From the NCBI RefSeq assembly GCF_051660745.1, contig NZ_JBOFQF010000017.1, positions 62,001 to 126,000 of the forward strand: 64,000 nt of DNA, given 5' to 3'. A program made the position numbers and the translations under genes. Source of the stretch: Segniliparus sp051660745 (GTDB taxonomy: Bacteria > Actinomycetota > Actinomycetes > Mycobacteriales > Mycobacteriaceae). Shown piece by piece: positions 18,187 to 25,815 of this stretch. Numbering within the stretch: the first letter of the stretch is position 1; each line of letters begins with the position of its first letter. The notes below the pieces were generated by a model, which was not told where the DNA came from, ran no database searches, and saw only the letters and a list, made by a program, of their open reading frames with translations.

Positions 18187-18545
18187 CGCTGGTCGAAGTG
18201 CTCGCAGGGGGTGTGCTCGGCGCCCTCGCCCGCTATTTCCTCGACCGGGCCGCCCGGATCCGATGGCCCGCCGGAGTGCCGTGGGGCATTCTGGCGTGCA
18301 ATCTCAGCGGCGCGCTCCTGCTCGGCGTGCTCGCTGGCGCCGCGACTTCCCAAGCGGTCGGCGCGGTCTTGGGGATCGGGTTCTGCGGATCCCTCACCAC
18401 TTACAGCACGTTCAGCTACGACACAGTGCGGCTGTGGGAGCAGGGCAGAACACGGGCGGCGCTCGGCAGCCTCGTGCTCAATCTAGGATGCGGCGTGCCG
18501 CTTGCCGCAATCGGCGTGGGGATCGGGTCGATTCTGCTCCGCTGA
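18183..18545 (+). CDS. crcB: Fluoride channel subunit CrcB/Fluc (second copy)
   Basis: A 120-residue Fluc subunit with GGVLGALARYFLD, NLSGALLLG and GSLTTYSTFSYDT. Its ATG overlaps the stop of the first copy (ATGA), so the two are translated as a unit. It differs clearly from the first copy, as expected of a heteromeric channel of opposite membrane topologies. Confidence 0.92.
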   Translation: MTLVEVLAGGVLGALARYFLDRAARIRWPAGVPWGILACNLSGALLLGVLAGAATSQAVGAVLGIGFCGSLTTYSTFSYDTVRLWEQGRTRAALGSLVLNLGCGVPLAAIGVGIGSILLR

Positions 18546-18689
18546 CCGCCGCCGTGCCATAGCCCGGGGGACGGTCCCCGGCACATGCGCCCCGACGGGG
18601 CAGACTATGCTTCCGTCAAGAGAGACCGGCCGGGGGAGCCCGGGGCGTCTCCTGGATGTCCTGAAGTTCGTTCAAAGGAAGGCGACGGC

Positions 18690-19022
18690 ATGACAGAGCC
18701 GGTGACGGGGTTGAACAGCATCCCAGCTGGGGAGGAGTTCGACCATTTCGGCCCGGAGACGGGGAGATGGCTGTACCCGAAAGGAGTGTCGTTCGCCTCG
18801 CGGTCCCTTCCGCCGGAGAGCCTGGTCGAGCCGTACCAGACGTACACGGCGACCGGCGAGCCCCTCTTGCCCGGGTGGAGCCTTGAAGAGTCTCGGGCCG
18901 TGCCGTGGTTCGGCCAGCCCGGCGGCGGAGTCCAGTATCAGATCGTCGCGCCGCCAGGAGAGCTGCCGTGCGTGGAGAGCCTCGTGCTCATGGGAGTTCT
19001 GGAGCCGGGGAGCTGGAAATGA
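18690..19022 (+). CDS. Stand-alone TNT-domain protein (NAD+ glycohydrolase toxin family)
   Basis: A 110-residue protein that consists of almost nothing but a TNT domain (DUF4237), the toxin module of mycobacterial CpnT that hydrolyses NAD+. Recognised blocks in order: FDHFGPETGRWLYP (17-30), RSLPPE (38-43), and WFGQPGGGVQYQ (73-84), which holds the Gln typical of the active site. No signal peptide, WXG module or other delivery domain is attached. The start at 18690 has AAGGAAGG eight bases upstream. It is coupled to the next gene by an ATGA overlap, the arrangement expected for a toxin and its antidote. Catalytic activity is inferred from the family. Confidence 0.8.
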   Translation: MTEPVTGLNSIPAGEEFDHFGPETGRWLYPKGVSFASRSLPPESLVEPYQTYTATGEPLLPGWSLEESRAVPWFGQPGGGVQYQIVAPPGELPCVESLVLMGVLEPGSWK

Positions 19023-19645
19023 CGAATCCTAATTTCTTCCCCGAGCCGTTGCGCCGCGTCGTCGCGTTCTGGGACTACTGGGAACAGGTCGCCTCGACGG
19101 CCCGTCAGGCCCGCGCGGAGGCGATCGCCCAAACCGGCAGGCCCGTGCCTGCCCCCACGATGCCAGTCGGCCCCCGGATGTCCCCGACTGGCGAATTCGG
19201 CCTCTTCACGCCCCAGATCGTGTACATCCTCGTGCAGACCCCGAACGGCTATCGGATCGACGTGCAGGACAGAGGAGCGCGCAGTCCGTGGGCAGAGATC
19301 AGCGATTTTTACGATGTGGAGAAATTCCTCGTCTGGCGAATCGGCGACATGGTGCGCCGGGAGTACGGGCTCAGGCCGCTCTCCGCCGTGTTCTACGAGG
19401 TCGGTTGGCAGGTCGGGACCAGGGCCGAGCCGGTGGACCCGGAGAGCTCACGCCTCGTCCGCCTGTTCTTGGAGGACGATCCGCAGCCGAGGGCGATGCT
19501 CGGGCTCGCATCGGCCATCCCGTTCAGCCACGTCCTGCAGCTCAGCCTTGACGAGCTGCACCAACACCTGCGCACGCGGATCCCGCCGCAGGCGTTTCCC
19601 GAGGACGCCCCGGACGCGGAGCGCGAGGGCGTCTCGACGAGCTGA
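19019..19645 (+). CDS. Probable TNT immunity protein (Imm61-like)
   Basis: A 208-residue protein translated by a four-base overlap with the TNT gene. The central part runs from IVYILVQTPNGYRIDVQDRG through FYDVEKFLVWRIGDMVRREYGL to FLEDDPQPRAMLGLASAIPF; the helix with EKFLVWRIGDMVR recalls Imm61-type antitoxins that bind TNT domains. No membrane span or signal peptide, so it would act in the cytoplasm, where the toxin without a delivery domain would also appear. The assignment rests mainly on gene order and coupling; sequence support is moderate. Confidence 0.6.
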   Translation: MTNPNFFPEPLRRVVAFWDYWEQVASTARQARAEAIAQTGRPVPAPTMPVGPRMSPTGEFGLFTPQIVYILVQTPNGYRIDVQDRGARSPWAEISDFYDVEKFLVWRIGDMVRREYGLRPLSAVFYEVGWQVGTRAEPVDPESSRLVRLFLEDDPQPRAMLGLASAIPFSHVLQLSLDELHQHLRTRIPPQAFPEDAPDAEREGVSTS

Positions 19646-19694
19646 CCGCGATGCCTGCGAGTCTCCCCGGAAGGGGGCAAGCAGGCTGAGCGCA

Positions 19695-20129
19695 TCAGTT
19701 TGCCGGTAAACCTGCCAGCTTCACCGGGATATCGGTGTTCTCGTCTAAATGATAGGACGCGCAGACCCGGTGGTACCCGTCCGCAACCTGGAGGGCCAGC
19801 CCCGAGCGCGCGTCGCCTCGGACGAGGAGGACGGGGGAGAGGAGCTTCCCGTGCGAGATCTTCGCCAAATCCGAAGCCACGTGAGGGTTCTTCACGTCCA
19901 GCAGAGCGAGGCCGGAGGCGCGGAGGATGTCTTTGGCCTTTTGCGTCGTGACCGGAGCCTCGCGCAACGCCTGAACCGTCGCGCGGACCTGTGGCTCGGA
20001 GAGGACGAGCTCGAGGTACTTCCCTGCGGCCGGGTAATCGTGATCCTCCGGCTGGTCCATCCAGATCAGTTGATGGTCCGAAGGAGCTTTCGTCTTCTTG
20101 GTCTTCTTCGCGGAATCTTTCGTCGACAT
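19695..20129 (-). CDS. Conserved small protein with ParB-like segment
   Basis: A 144-residue protein with a Lys-rich start (MSTKDSAKKTKKTK), then HQLIWMDQPEDHDYPAAGKYL, and a C-terminal part LALQVADGYHRVCASYHLDE that resembles the GxHR motif of ParB/sulfiredoxin-like domains. Similar short proteins occur in mycobacteria without known function. The start at 20129 has AAGGAGG nine to ten bases before it and leaves a 20-base gap after the amidohydrolase; a longer frame from 20162 would overlap that gene and is rejected. Confidence 0.6.
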   Translation of the reverse strand: MSTKDSAKKTKKTKAPSDHQLIWMDQPEDHDYPAAGKYLELVLSEPQVRATVQALREAPVTTQKAKDILRASGLALLDVKNPHVASDLAKISHGKLLSPVLLVRGDARSGLALQVADGYHRVCASYHLDENTDIPVKLAGLPAN

Positions 20130-20149
20130 GCGTTCAGTATCCTCCTTGA

Positions 20150-21370
20150 TCATCCAAGCCAAGTGCGCGCGGCGAGCACGAGCGCGTCCACACCGGTGGA
20201 AAGGGTCGGCTCGATCGCCGGGGCGAAGTCCGGGGCATGGTTCGAGGGCACCCGGCCCCGATCGGCGTCGAACCTCTCTTGCGTGAGACCGCCCCAGAAC
20301 CAGAACACGGTGGGGGCCCCGCTCGCAGCCCCGAAAGCGCCGACGTCCTCGCTGCCGGTGATCGGCTCCGGCAGCTCGAAGACCCGATCATCGCCGAAAC
20401 GCCCGCGGAACGCGGCGGCGAGGCGCTCGGTCGCCGCCGGGTCGTTCTGCAGCGGGTCGAAGCACTCATGGCGGACCACTTCGGGGTCTTTCGAGCAGCC
20501 AGCGGCTTGCGCCTCGCCTCGCACGATCCGCTCGACCGAGGCAAGGATATGGTCTCGGATCTCTGGGGAGAAGGACCGGATCGAGAGCCCGAGCTCGGCC
20601 TCCTCAGGGATGATGTTGTGCTTGGTCCCCGCACGCAGATAGCCCACCGTGACCACGGCAGGAGTGAGCGCCGAGAGCTCGCGGGACACGATGGTCTGCA
20701 GTTTGAGGACCACCGAAGAGGCGAGGACGACGGGGTCAATCGTGGTTTCGGGCCGCGACCCATGGCCGCCCCGCCCGAACAGCCGCACCGTCACCACGTC
20801 GGCTCCGGCCAGGGCCACCCCAGGGCGATAGGCGATCTGGCCTGCGAGGAGCGGCCCGACATGCTGGCCGAGCACAATCTCCGGAACCGGGACTTTGTCG
20901 AAAAGCCCGTCCTCCACCATGGCTTTCGCGCCGGAGCCGAGCTCTTCGGCAGGCTGGAACACCGCGACCACCGTGCCGGACCAGCCAGCGCGCTCGGCGT
21001 GCAGCACGCGAAGCGCCCCGACGAGGCAAGCCACGTGCATATCGTGGCCGCAGGCATGCATCACCGGGACCGTGTGCCCGTCCGGGTCCGTCGCGGTGTC
21101 GACGCTGGCGTAATCGAGGCCGGTCTTCTCCTGGACAGGAAGCGCGTCCATGTCCGCGCGCAAAAGCACGACCGGGCCGTCGCCGTTGCGCAGCACGGCG
21201 GCGACGCCGGTGCCGCCGAGCCCGGTGTGGGTTTCGAGGCCGAGTCCGTCGACGGCGGCCAGAATGCGTTGCGCTGTGCGATGCTCTTGGAACGAGAGCT
21301 CCGGATGCCGATGCAGGTCGCGGTAGAAATCGGCTAGGTCGTCCAGACGCTGGTCAGCGAATGTGGTCAT
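20150..21370 (-). CDS. M20-family amidohydrolase (N-acyl amino acid / hippurate hydrolase type)
   Basis: A 406-residue metallohydrolase of the M20D group. It has RDLHRHPELSFQEHRTA at the start, the metal-site motif HACGHDMHVA, the acidic FQPAEELGSGAK, and GGHGSRPETTIDP in the dimerisation region. Members remove acyl groups from amino acids or indole conjugates; the substrate cannot be told. A cytoplasmic protein with no signal peptide. It is in line with the ParB-like gene that follows on the same strand. Confidence 0.88.
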   Translation of the reverse strand: MTTFADQRLDDLADFYRDLHRHPELSFQEHRTAQRILAAVDGLGLETHTGLGGTGVAAVLRNGDGPVVLLRADMDALPVQEKTGLDYASVDTATDPDGHTVPVMHACGHDMHVACLVGALRVLHAERAGWSGTVVAVFQPAEELGSGAKAMVEDGLFDKVPVPEIVLGQHVGPLLAGQIAYRPGVALAGADVVTVRLFGRGGHGSRPETTIDPVVLASSVVLKLQTIVSRELSALTPAVVTVGYLRAGTKHNIIPEEAELGLSIRSFSPEIRDHILASVERIVRGEAQAAGCSKDPEVVRHECFDPLQNDPAATERLAAAFRGRFGDDRVFELPEPITGSEDVGAFGAASGAPTVFWFWGGLTQERFDADRGRVPSNHAPDFAPAIEPTLSTGVDALVLAARTWLG

Positions 21371-21403
21371 GGGCTAAAAACATAGCAGGCCAGCGTTCTG
21401 TTG

Positions 21404-21476
21404 TGACCCCGAGAGGAATCGAACCTCCGACACAGGGTTTAGGAAACCCTTGCTCTATCCACTGAGCTACGGGGCC
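21404..21476 (-). tRNA. tRNA-Arg (anticodon CCT)
   Basis: A complete cloverleaf of 73 bases on the minus strand: acceptor GGCCCCG/CGGGGTC with one G-U pair, D arm TAGCTCAG, anticodon stem AGGGT/ACCCT with loop TTCCTAA, and T arm with GTTCGATTC. CCA is not encoded. The 5' end overlaps a 17-bp sequence that is repeated at 25663. Confidence 0.95.
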
Positions 21477-21485
21477 GGGGACTGG
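21469..21485 (+). repeat. 17-bp direct repeat at tRNA-Arg 5' end (candidate att site, left)
   Basis: ACGGGGCCGGGGACTGG covers the first bases of the tRNA gene (5' end at 21476) and nine bases upstream of it. The same 17 bases occur at 25663-25679 in the same orientation. The next bases on the right, with the end of the repeat, read GACTGGATGGAAAT, and these 14 bases appear inverted just before the right copy. Confidence 0.65.
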
Positions 21486-21657
21486 ATGGAAATATGGCTG
21501 GTAATTCCGCCAGTCTGGGCGAGGCACTAGTTTACAGGGTTGTCGGGGGTGGTTTTTCACGGCCGGCGGCGCTCGGCGAGGAGTCGTCAGGCTGGTTTCG
21601 GGCTCTCTGGCCCGGGTTTCCCTCCCCGGCGTAGTCGCAAGCCTCCGGGCGAACACC

Positions 21658-21709
21658 TTTCAGGTGAGCTTGGGGGTCGCCGCGCGGCGACCCCCAAGCT
21701 CACCTGAAA
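21658..21709. repeat. 52-bp perfect palindrome without spacer
   Basis: Two 26-base arms meet without a loop: TTTCAGGTGAGCTTGGGGGT then CGCCGC, followed by their exact complement. I verified every base. It lies in the non-coding left part of the tRNA-linked island. As RNA it would be an extreme hairpin; as DNA it could be a binding or resolution site. Confidence 0.9.
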
Positions 21710-21780
21710 TTCATCAACATTGATCATGCCTACACTGCCGAACCGCACCTGAGATTCACCGATAAACACTCCTGAGATTC
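21703..21780 (+). repeat. Three short direct repeats CCTGA(A/G)ATTC
   Basis: CCTGAAATTC at 21703, CCTGAGATTC at 21748 and 21771; spacings of 45 and 23 bases are about two turns and one turn of 22.5 bases, like iterons or a cooperative operator. They are followed by a tandem pair of ATAGCCGCGAA at 21842-21863. The whole stretch 21486-21897 holds no convincing gene. Confidence 0.5.
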
Positions 21781-21897
21781 GCTGTCATAGCCAACGGCCT
21801 TCGCGGCGCTCATTCAGATCACTCGAATACTGACGCTCAATATAGCCGCGAAATAGCCGCGAAGGGTTTCTAAGATCGAGGCGGATATGCTCTGCCG

Positions 21898-22309
21898 ATG
21901 AGGCACGCGATCGTCGAGCTGGTCAACTCGGTCTGTGGGCTGCTGTGCTGTGTCGGGCCGATCTTGCTGGTCGTATGGCTCTTCAAGCGCACCCGTACCC
22001 GCACTCTGCCTCCTGCCCCTGCGGCGTGCGCCTCGCGGTTGGCTCAGATGCGGCAGGCCGCGTACGAGTCCGGGCGGCGGCTGCTGCAGGTCCAGGACGT
22101 GTACCAGGTCGCCGAGCGCGGCTCGAAGGCCTTCGTCATCGATTTCGCCACAAGGGAGGGGTTCGTCGCGTGGTTCTGGTGCTGGACGCCCGCGCGGGGC
22201 GCTCGTCGCCGTGGCGGGCTCATTCGGCCACGGCGAGCATCACAGCTGGCGCGTCCTCTACATCTCTACATCGGTGATCCCATCGGTCACGGCGTTCTCG
22301 CAGCCATGA
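21898..22309 (+). pseudogene. Small membrane-anchored protein, probably frameshifted
   Basis: The frame from ATG 21898 begins with one membrane span (VELVNSVCGLLCCVGPILLVVWLF) and a sensible body up to TREGFVAWFWCWTPARG near 22195. It then turns into arginine-rich text, whereas the +1 frame becomes sensible at that point (ALVAVAGSFGHGEHHSWRVL) and ends at 22309. A one-step shift in a GC run near 22195-22203 would join the halves. I recognise no family. The end overlaps the helicase gene on the other strand. Confidence 0.4.
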
Positions 22310-24747
22310 CCGCCGTCAAGCTCCACGTCGCGCTCACCGCTGCGCCGTGGCTGCCTTGACTCGGTCCAGGCTAGGAATTCGTCGGCGCTGAACACGGGTT
22401 TCCCGAGTTCTCTGGCTTTGTTCGCTTTACCGGACTGACTGCCGATTTCCGCGACCACGAGAGCATCACATTTCGTCTTCGTGACTGTTAGGACTGGTGT
22501 CAGCCCTGCGGCCCTGGCGATCTCCTCCATCTCGCTCCGATCCAAGACTCGTCCTGTGGTGGTCCTGACGGTCCCGGTGAAGCAGACCCGCGCGCCATGC
22601 GCGAGGATCGAGTCGATCTCGCCACTGCTGGGTGTCAACGCCGTGTGCTGGTCTAGGATTTCGATGCCTAAGAGCTTCTCGGCCTCGCGCAGGCGCTCCA
22701 TCGACTCGCTGGTCAGACTCACGCGCGACACCGCAGCCCGGAGCTGCGCGGCCGCTGAATGCCGTGCTGCGGCGGTCCACGACGTGTCGGTGGCCATTGG
22801 CCCGCGAGCCTGCGTGTCCCTCGCCGTCGCTTCCCCGAGCAGCACCGGGCCGATGATCCGGCTGATGTCGAGCAGCGCGGAGAGTGCGGGGAGATGGGCC
22901 GATGCGGGTGTTGGGACGGCGTGATTCCGGCTCACGAGGAGGCCTCCCAGCGTCTCGGGCGGTTCGGATTCGCCGAACGCAGTCGAGCCCATGTCCTCGA
23001 AACCCGGAGCCGTCGCAGCGCTCAAGTTCGCGAGCGCTCGTTCGAGAGCGGTGCCGCTGGTGAGCGAGGCGCGATGCCCGATCCTGACAGCGGTGAGGGG
23101 GATGTCCACTCCCAAAGGCATCTTCGACACGTGGCCGAGCCGTTTGAGCTCGAAGTCGATCAGGCCCAGCGTCTCGTCGATCCTCACGCCGACAGGCGTG
23201 CAGCCGTGCAACATCGGTGCGATCATGCCCCACGCCTCCACAAGGTTTGGGGCGAGGAGGACGTCGCAGGCCGTGATGCCGTATACGCGCCGCGCGTCGG
23301 CGAGGTCTCGTTGAGGATTGATCACGCTGCTCACAGCTGTGCCGTCGTCGAAAGCGACAGCGAGCTCGACCGGACGTGGCCGCGACATACGCCCCTCGTC
23401 GCCCACGGTCAAGACGCTGATCGCGCAGAAACGGCGATCCTGGTCCTTCCGCGCCGACCCGCTCAAAAAGCGCGCGATCCGGCGATCCGTCTTGAGGTCC
23501 CTGGGCAGGACCGGACGCTTGAGCACGAGCCCGTTCATCGATGTGCACCGGCTCAACGCGACGTAGAGCTGGCCGAACGAGAACGTTCCTCCGGTGAGGT
23601 CGACGACCAGCCGGTCCAAAGTCTGGCCTTGACTCTTGTGGATCGTGATCGCCCAGGCCAGCTTGAAGGGGAGCTGAGTGAACGAGCCGATCACCTCGTG
23701 GCGCAATGAACCGCCCTCGACCACTGGTCGAGTCGCCTCCCACGTGTGGGGCCGCACTTCTTCACTCGTCCCGTCCGCGAACTGCGCCGTGACGACGACC
23801 CCGTCGTCTTCACGGATGTCTGTGACGCGCCCGATGGTGCCGTTCACCCACCGATCAGAGGAATCGTTGTTGAGCATCATGATCTGGGCTCCGGCCTTGA
23901 ACCGCAGCACCTCTTCGACGGGAGGGTCGAAGGCGTCAAGATCGCCGGACTGCCGCGCGCGATGCGTCACCTCCTCGCCGGGGAGCCGGTCCAGGTGCTG
24001 TTTGTTGCGGGCTTCGACGATCCTGTTCGTCGGGGCGAGCGTGAGCCAGAATTCGTCCTCCGGCGGCACGAAATCAGGGTCGGTCAGAGCATTGAGCTGC
24101 TCGTAGGCGTGCCCGACGAGCACGCCCTCACGGATGTCGTTGAGGATCGAAGTCATCCGGTCGTCGCCGATCTGACGGAACACCGTCGTCAACGCGACGG
24201 TCGGGAAATCGTCACGGCGGAAGCTGTCCGCAGAGAAGAAGTAGGGGGTCTGGTACCGGGACGAGAAGTATTCGGCCTCGGCATCGCTCTTGACGATCGG
24301 CGGCAACTGGTAAAGATCGCCCACCAAGACGATCTGCACGCCGCCGAACGGTGCTCCCCGCTTCGGGCCGAATCGTTCCAGCGCGGCGGCGAGCATGTCG
24401 AACAGGTCCGCCCGGACCATGGAGGCTTCGTCGACGATCAGGGTGTCGAGCGACGAAAGCGTCTTCGAGAACCGTCCCGGGCTGTAGCCGCCAGCACGGA
24501 CATCCTCCAGCGTCGTAGTCGTGAAAAAACTAAACAACCGGTGGATCGTGTAACCGTTCACGTTCAGAGCCGCTATCCCCGTCGGCGCGACGACGACCAC
24601 CTTGCGATCCGTCGTAGACATGAACTCGCGGATCAACGTCGACTTCCCAGTGCCCGCTTTACCAGTGAGGAAGACATGACGCCCCCCTCTCAGCAGCTCA
24701 AGCGCCTCGGCGAACTCCTCGGTCCGAACAATGCCGTTCCTTGCCAC
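22258..24747 (-). CDS. PIF1-type DNA helicase with degenerate DnaQ-like domain and BRCT
   Basis: An 829-residue protein. Residues 1-450 are a superfamily 1B helicase of PIF1 type: Walker A GKAGTGKST (29-37), LIVDEASMV, VLVGDLYQLPP, ALTTVFRQ, and the late motif AWAITIHKSQGQTLDRLVVD plus YVALSRCTS. A middle part (about 470-570) keeps landmarks of a DnaQ-like exonuclease (INPQRDLAD, YGITACDVLLAPNLVEAW) but its first acidic pair is missing, so it is probably inactive. Near the C-terminus a BRCT domain is clear (ARVCFTGTVRTTTG ... GKPVFSADEFLAW). Start is GTG. It probably acts on DNA ends or replication intermediates; an anti-phage role is only a possibility. Confidence 0.85.
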   Translation of the reverse strand: MARNGIVRTEEFAEALELLRGGRHVFLTGKAGTGKSTLIREFMSTTDRKVVVVAPTGIAALNVNGYTIHRLFSFFTTTTLEDVRAGGYSPGRFSKTLSSLDTLIVDEASMVRADLFDMLAAALERFGPKRGAPFGGVQIVLVGDLYQLPPIVKSDAEAEYFSSRYQTPYFFSADSFRRDDFPTVALTTVFRQIGDDRMTSILNDIREGVLVGHAYEQLNALTDPDFVPPEDEFWLTLAPTNRIVEARNKQHLDRLPGEEVTHRARQSGDLDAFDPPVEEVLRFKAGAQIMMLNNDSSDRWVNGTIGRVTDIREDDGVVVTAQFADGTSEEVRPHTWEATRPVVEGGSLRHEVIGSFTQLPFKLAWAITIHKSQGQTLDRLVVDLTGGTFSFGQLYVALSRCTSMNGLVLKRPVLPRDLKTDRRIARFLSGSARKDQDRRFCAISVLTVGDEGRMSRPRPVELAVAFDDGTAVSSVINPQRDLADARRVYGITACDVLLAPNLVEAWGMIAPMLHGCTPVGVRIDETLGLIDFELKRLGHVSKMPLGVDIPLTAVRIGHRASLTSGTALERALANLSAATAPGFEDMGSTAFGESEPPETLGGLLVSRNHAVPTPASAHLPALSALLDISRIIGPVLLGEATARDTQARGPMATDTSWTAAARHSAAAQLRAAVSRVSLTSESMERLREAEKLLGIEILDQHTALTPSSGEIDSILAHGARVCFTGTVRTTTGRVLDRSEMEEIARAAGLTPVLTVTKTKCDALVVAEIGSQSGKANKARELGKPVFSADEFLAWTESRQPRRSGERDVELDGGHGCENAVTDGITDVEM

Positions 24748-24814
24748 AGGCGCACCTATCTCGCTGTTCTGGTGCGGAACGTAGCGAGACGCAACCCGAT
24801 GATCAAATCTGCGG

Positions 24815-25420
24815 TCATGATGACGTCATGCTCAGAGCGATAAGTGGCAGCGGCCTCGGATCGCTCCCGCCATGTTCGCCAAGGTATTTCTTCCGAAGTA
24901 AACGTTGGCTTTCCACCTTCTGCCATGTTTGTGCGAGATCGGCTAGCCAGCTTGCTGCCCCCAGCGCTGTGTGCGCCGTCTTGTCCGTTGATGGATTCAG
25001 GGGTCGCGGCTCCCATGGCCTGGTCGCGGGCAAGACGGGCCAATCAGGCGGCACTAGATCGGCATTCTCCTTGGCGCCGACCCTCCTCGCCAGCTCTTCT
25101 TCGAACTTTTCCTGCAAGAAAGTGACCTCGGTGAGGATTCTCCGCTCGATGCCATCCGTGTCGAGATGGCCTGCTATGAACGCGGACACCTCGGCGCGCA
25201 GCAGCTCGCCAGCCCGGGTTGTGAGCACGTAGCGCCCTCGGATCAGCTGCTGCAGAGTCCTGGATTCCTCCCGTGGGAGAACCCACGCCCCGCAAAGCCT
25301 GGCCAAGCCGATATCGGGTCCGGTGTGCACATGCCAGACGACACCTGCTACTTCGGTCGCATCGATCACTGCGACGACCGATAGGAGCGTTTCTTGCGTG
25401 AGATCCCGACCGCCTGGCAT
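24815..25420 (-). CDS. Unknown protein upstream of helicase, probably 5' disrupted
   Basis: A frame of 201 residues starting MPGGRDLTQETLLSVVAVID. The sequence before this Met, in frame, reads CRVIVFD, a beta-strand continuation that suggests the real protein starts earlier, but a stop lies at 25493 and no start codon is between. A neighbouring frame opens at 25554 with MCSIKLSCEADDLELIQPTR about a dozen codons in. A single frameshift between 25430 and 25490 would join them. The body is alpha-helical with Glu/Arg-rich segments (FLQEKFEEELARRV); no family is recognised. It precedes the helicase by 67 bases and is probably in its operon. Confidence 0.4.
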   Translation of the reverse strand: MPGGRDLTQETLLSVVAVIDATEVAGVVWHVHTGPDIGLARLCGAWVLPREESRTLQQLIRGRYVLTTRAGELLRAEVSAFIAGHLDTDGIERRILTEVTFLQEKFEEELARRVGAKENADLVPPDWPVLPATRPWEPRPLNPSTDKTAHTALGAASWLADLAQTWQKVESQRLLRKKYLGEHGGSDPRPLPLIALSMTSS

Positions 25421-25591
25421 ATCGAAAACGATAACCCGGCAGTGCGAGTCGCACCTTTCCGGGTTGGCTGGATCAGTTCCAAGTCGTCGGCTTCACAGGA
25501 AAGTTTAATCGAGCACATGGTCGTGCCTTGAACGTCATGGGTTTTCGTGTCCACTGCCGCAGCTCACGTCATGCGGCGTGTTCCAGAAATC

Positions 25592-25660
25592 CCATGATCG
25601 CGTTCCAAGGGCTTCCGGCGCGTATGCCCTGATCAGGGGTTTGGCAATTTCCATCCAGTC
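25592..25660. repeat. 69-base degenerate repeat, copy A
   Basis: Blocks CCATGATCGCGTTCC, CGCGTATGCCCTGA and ATTTCCATCCAGTC recur with identical spacing (12 and 14 bases between blocks) at 34356-34424. On the minus strand both copies encode a related peptide (DWMEIAKPLIRAYAPEALGT here, DWTEITERQVRAYAKNNRGT there), so they look like remnants of one gene family. Confidence 0.6.
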
Positions 25661-25662
25661 TC

Positions 25663-25679
25663 ACGGGGCCGGGGACTGG
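25663..25679 (+). repeat. 17-bp direct repeat (candidate att site, right)
   Basis: An exact copy of the sequence at the tRNA-Arg 5' end. Beyond it, 25680-25740 is loosely similar to 21486-21545 (both reach AGT(T/A)TAC(A/G)GGGTT), as if the original upstream region of the tRNA gene had been displaced here. Confidence 0.6.
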
Positions 25680-25763
25680 GCCGTTTCGTGGATCGAAATG
25701 GCCGGTCGGTTTGGCAGGGTATGAGTATACGGGGTTCCCTCAACCTGCGAAACCGGGAAAATG

Positions 25764-25799
25764 CTCGTGGCTCCTTCCGAGATTGGAAGGAGCCACGAG
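25764..25799 (-). terminator. Hairpin terminator of a decayed minus-strand gene
   Basis: A perfect 15-base stem (25764-25778 with 25785-25799), loop of six. Read on the minus strand it is followed by ATTTTCCC and preceded by a TAA at 25816-25818 that ends a short open frame, so it suits that strand best. Confidence 0.65.
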
Positions 25800-25815
25800 T
25801 TGACTCTATTTTCAG

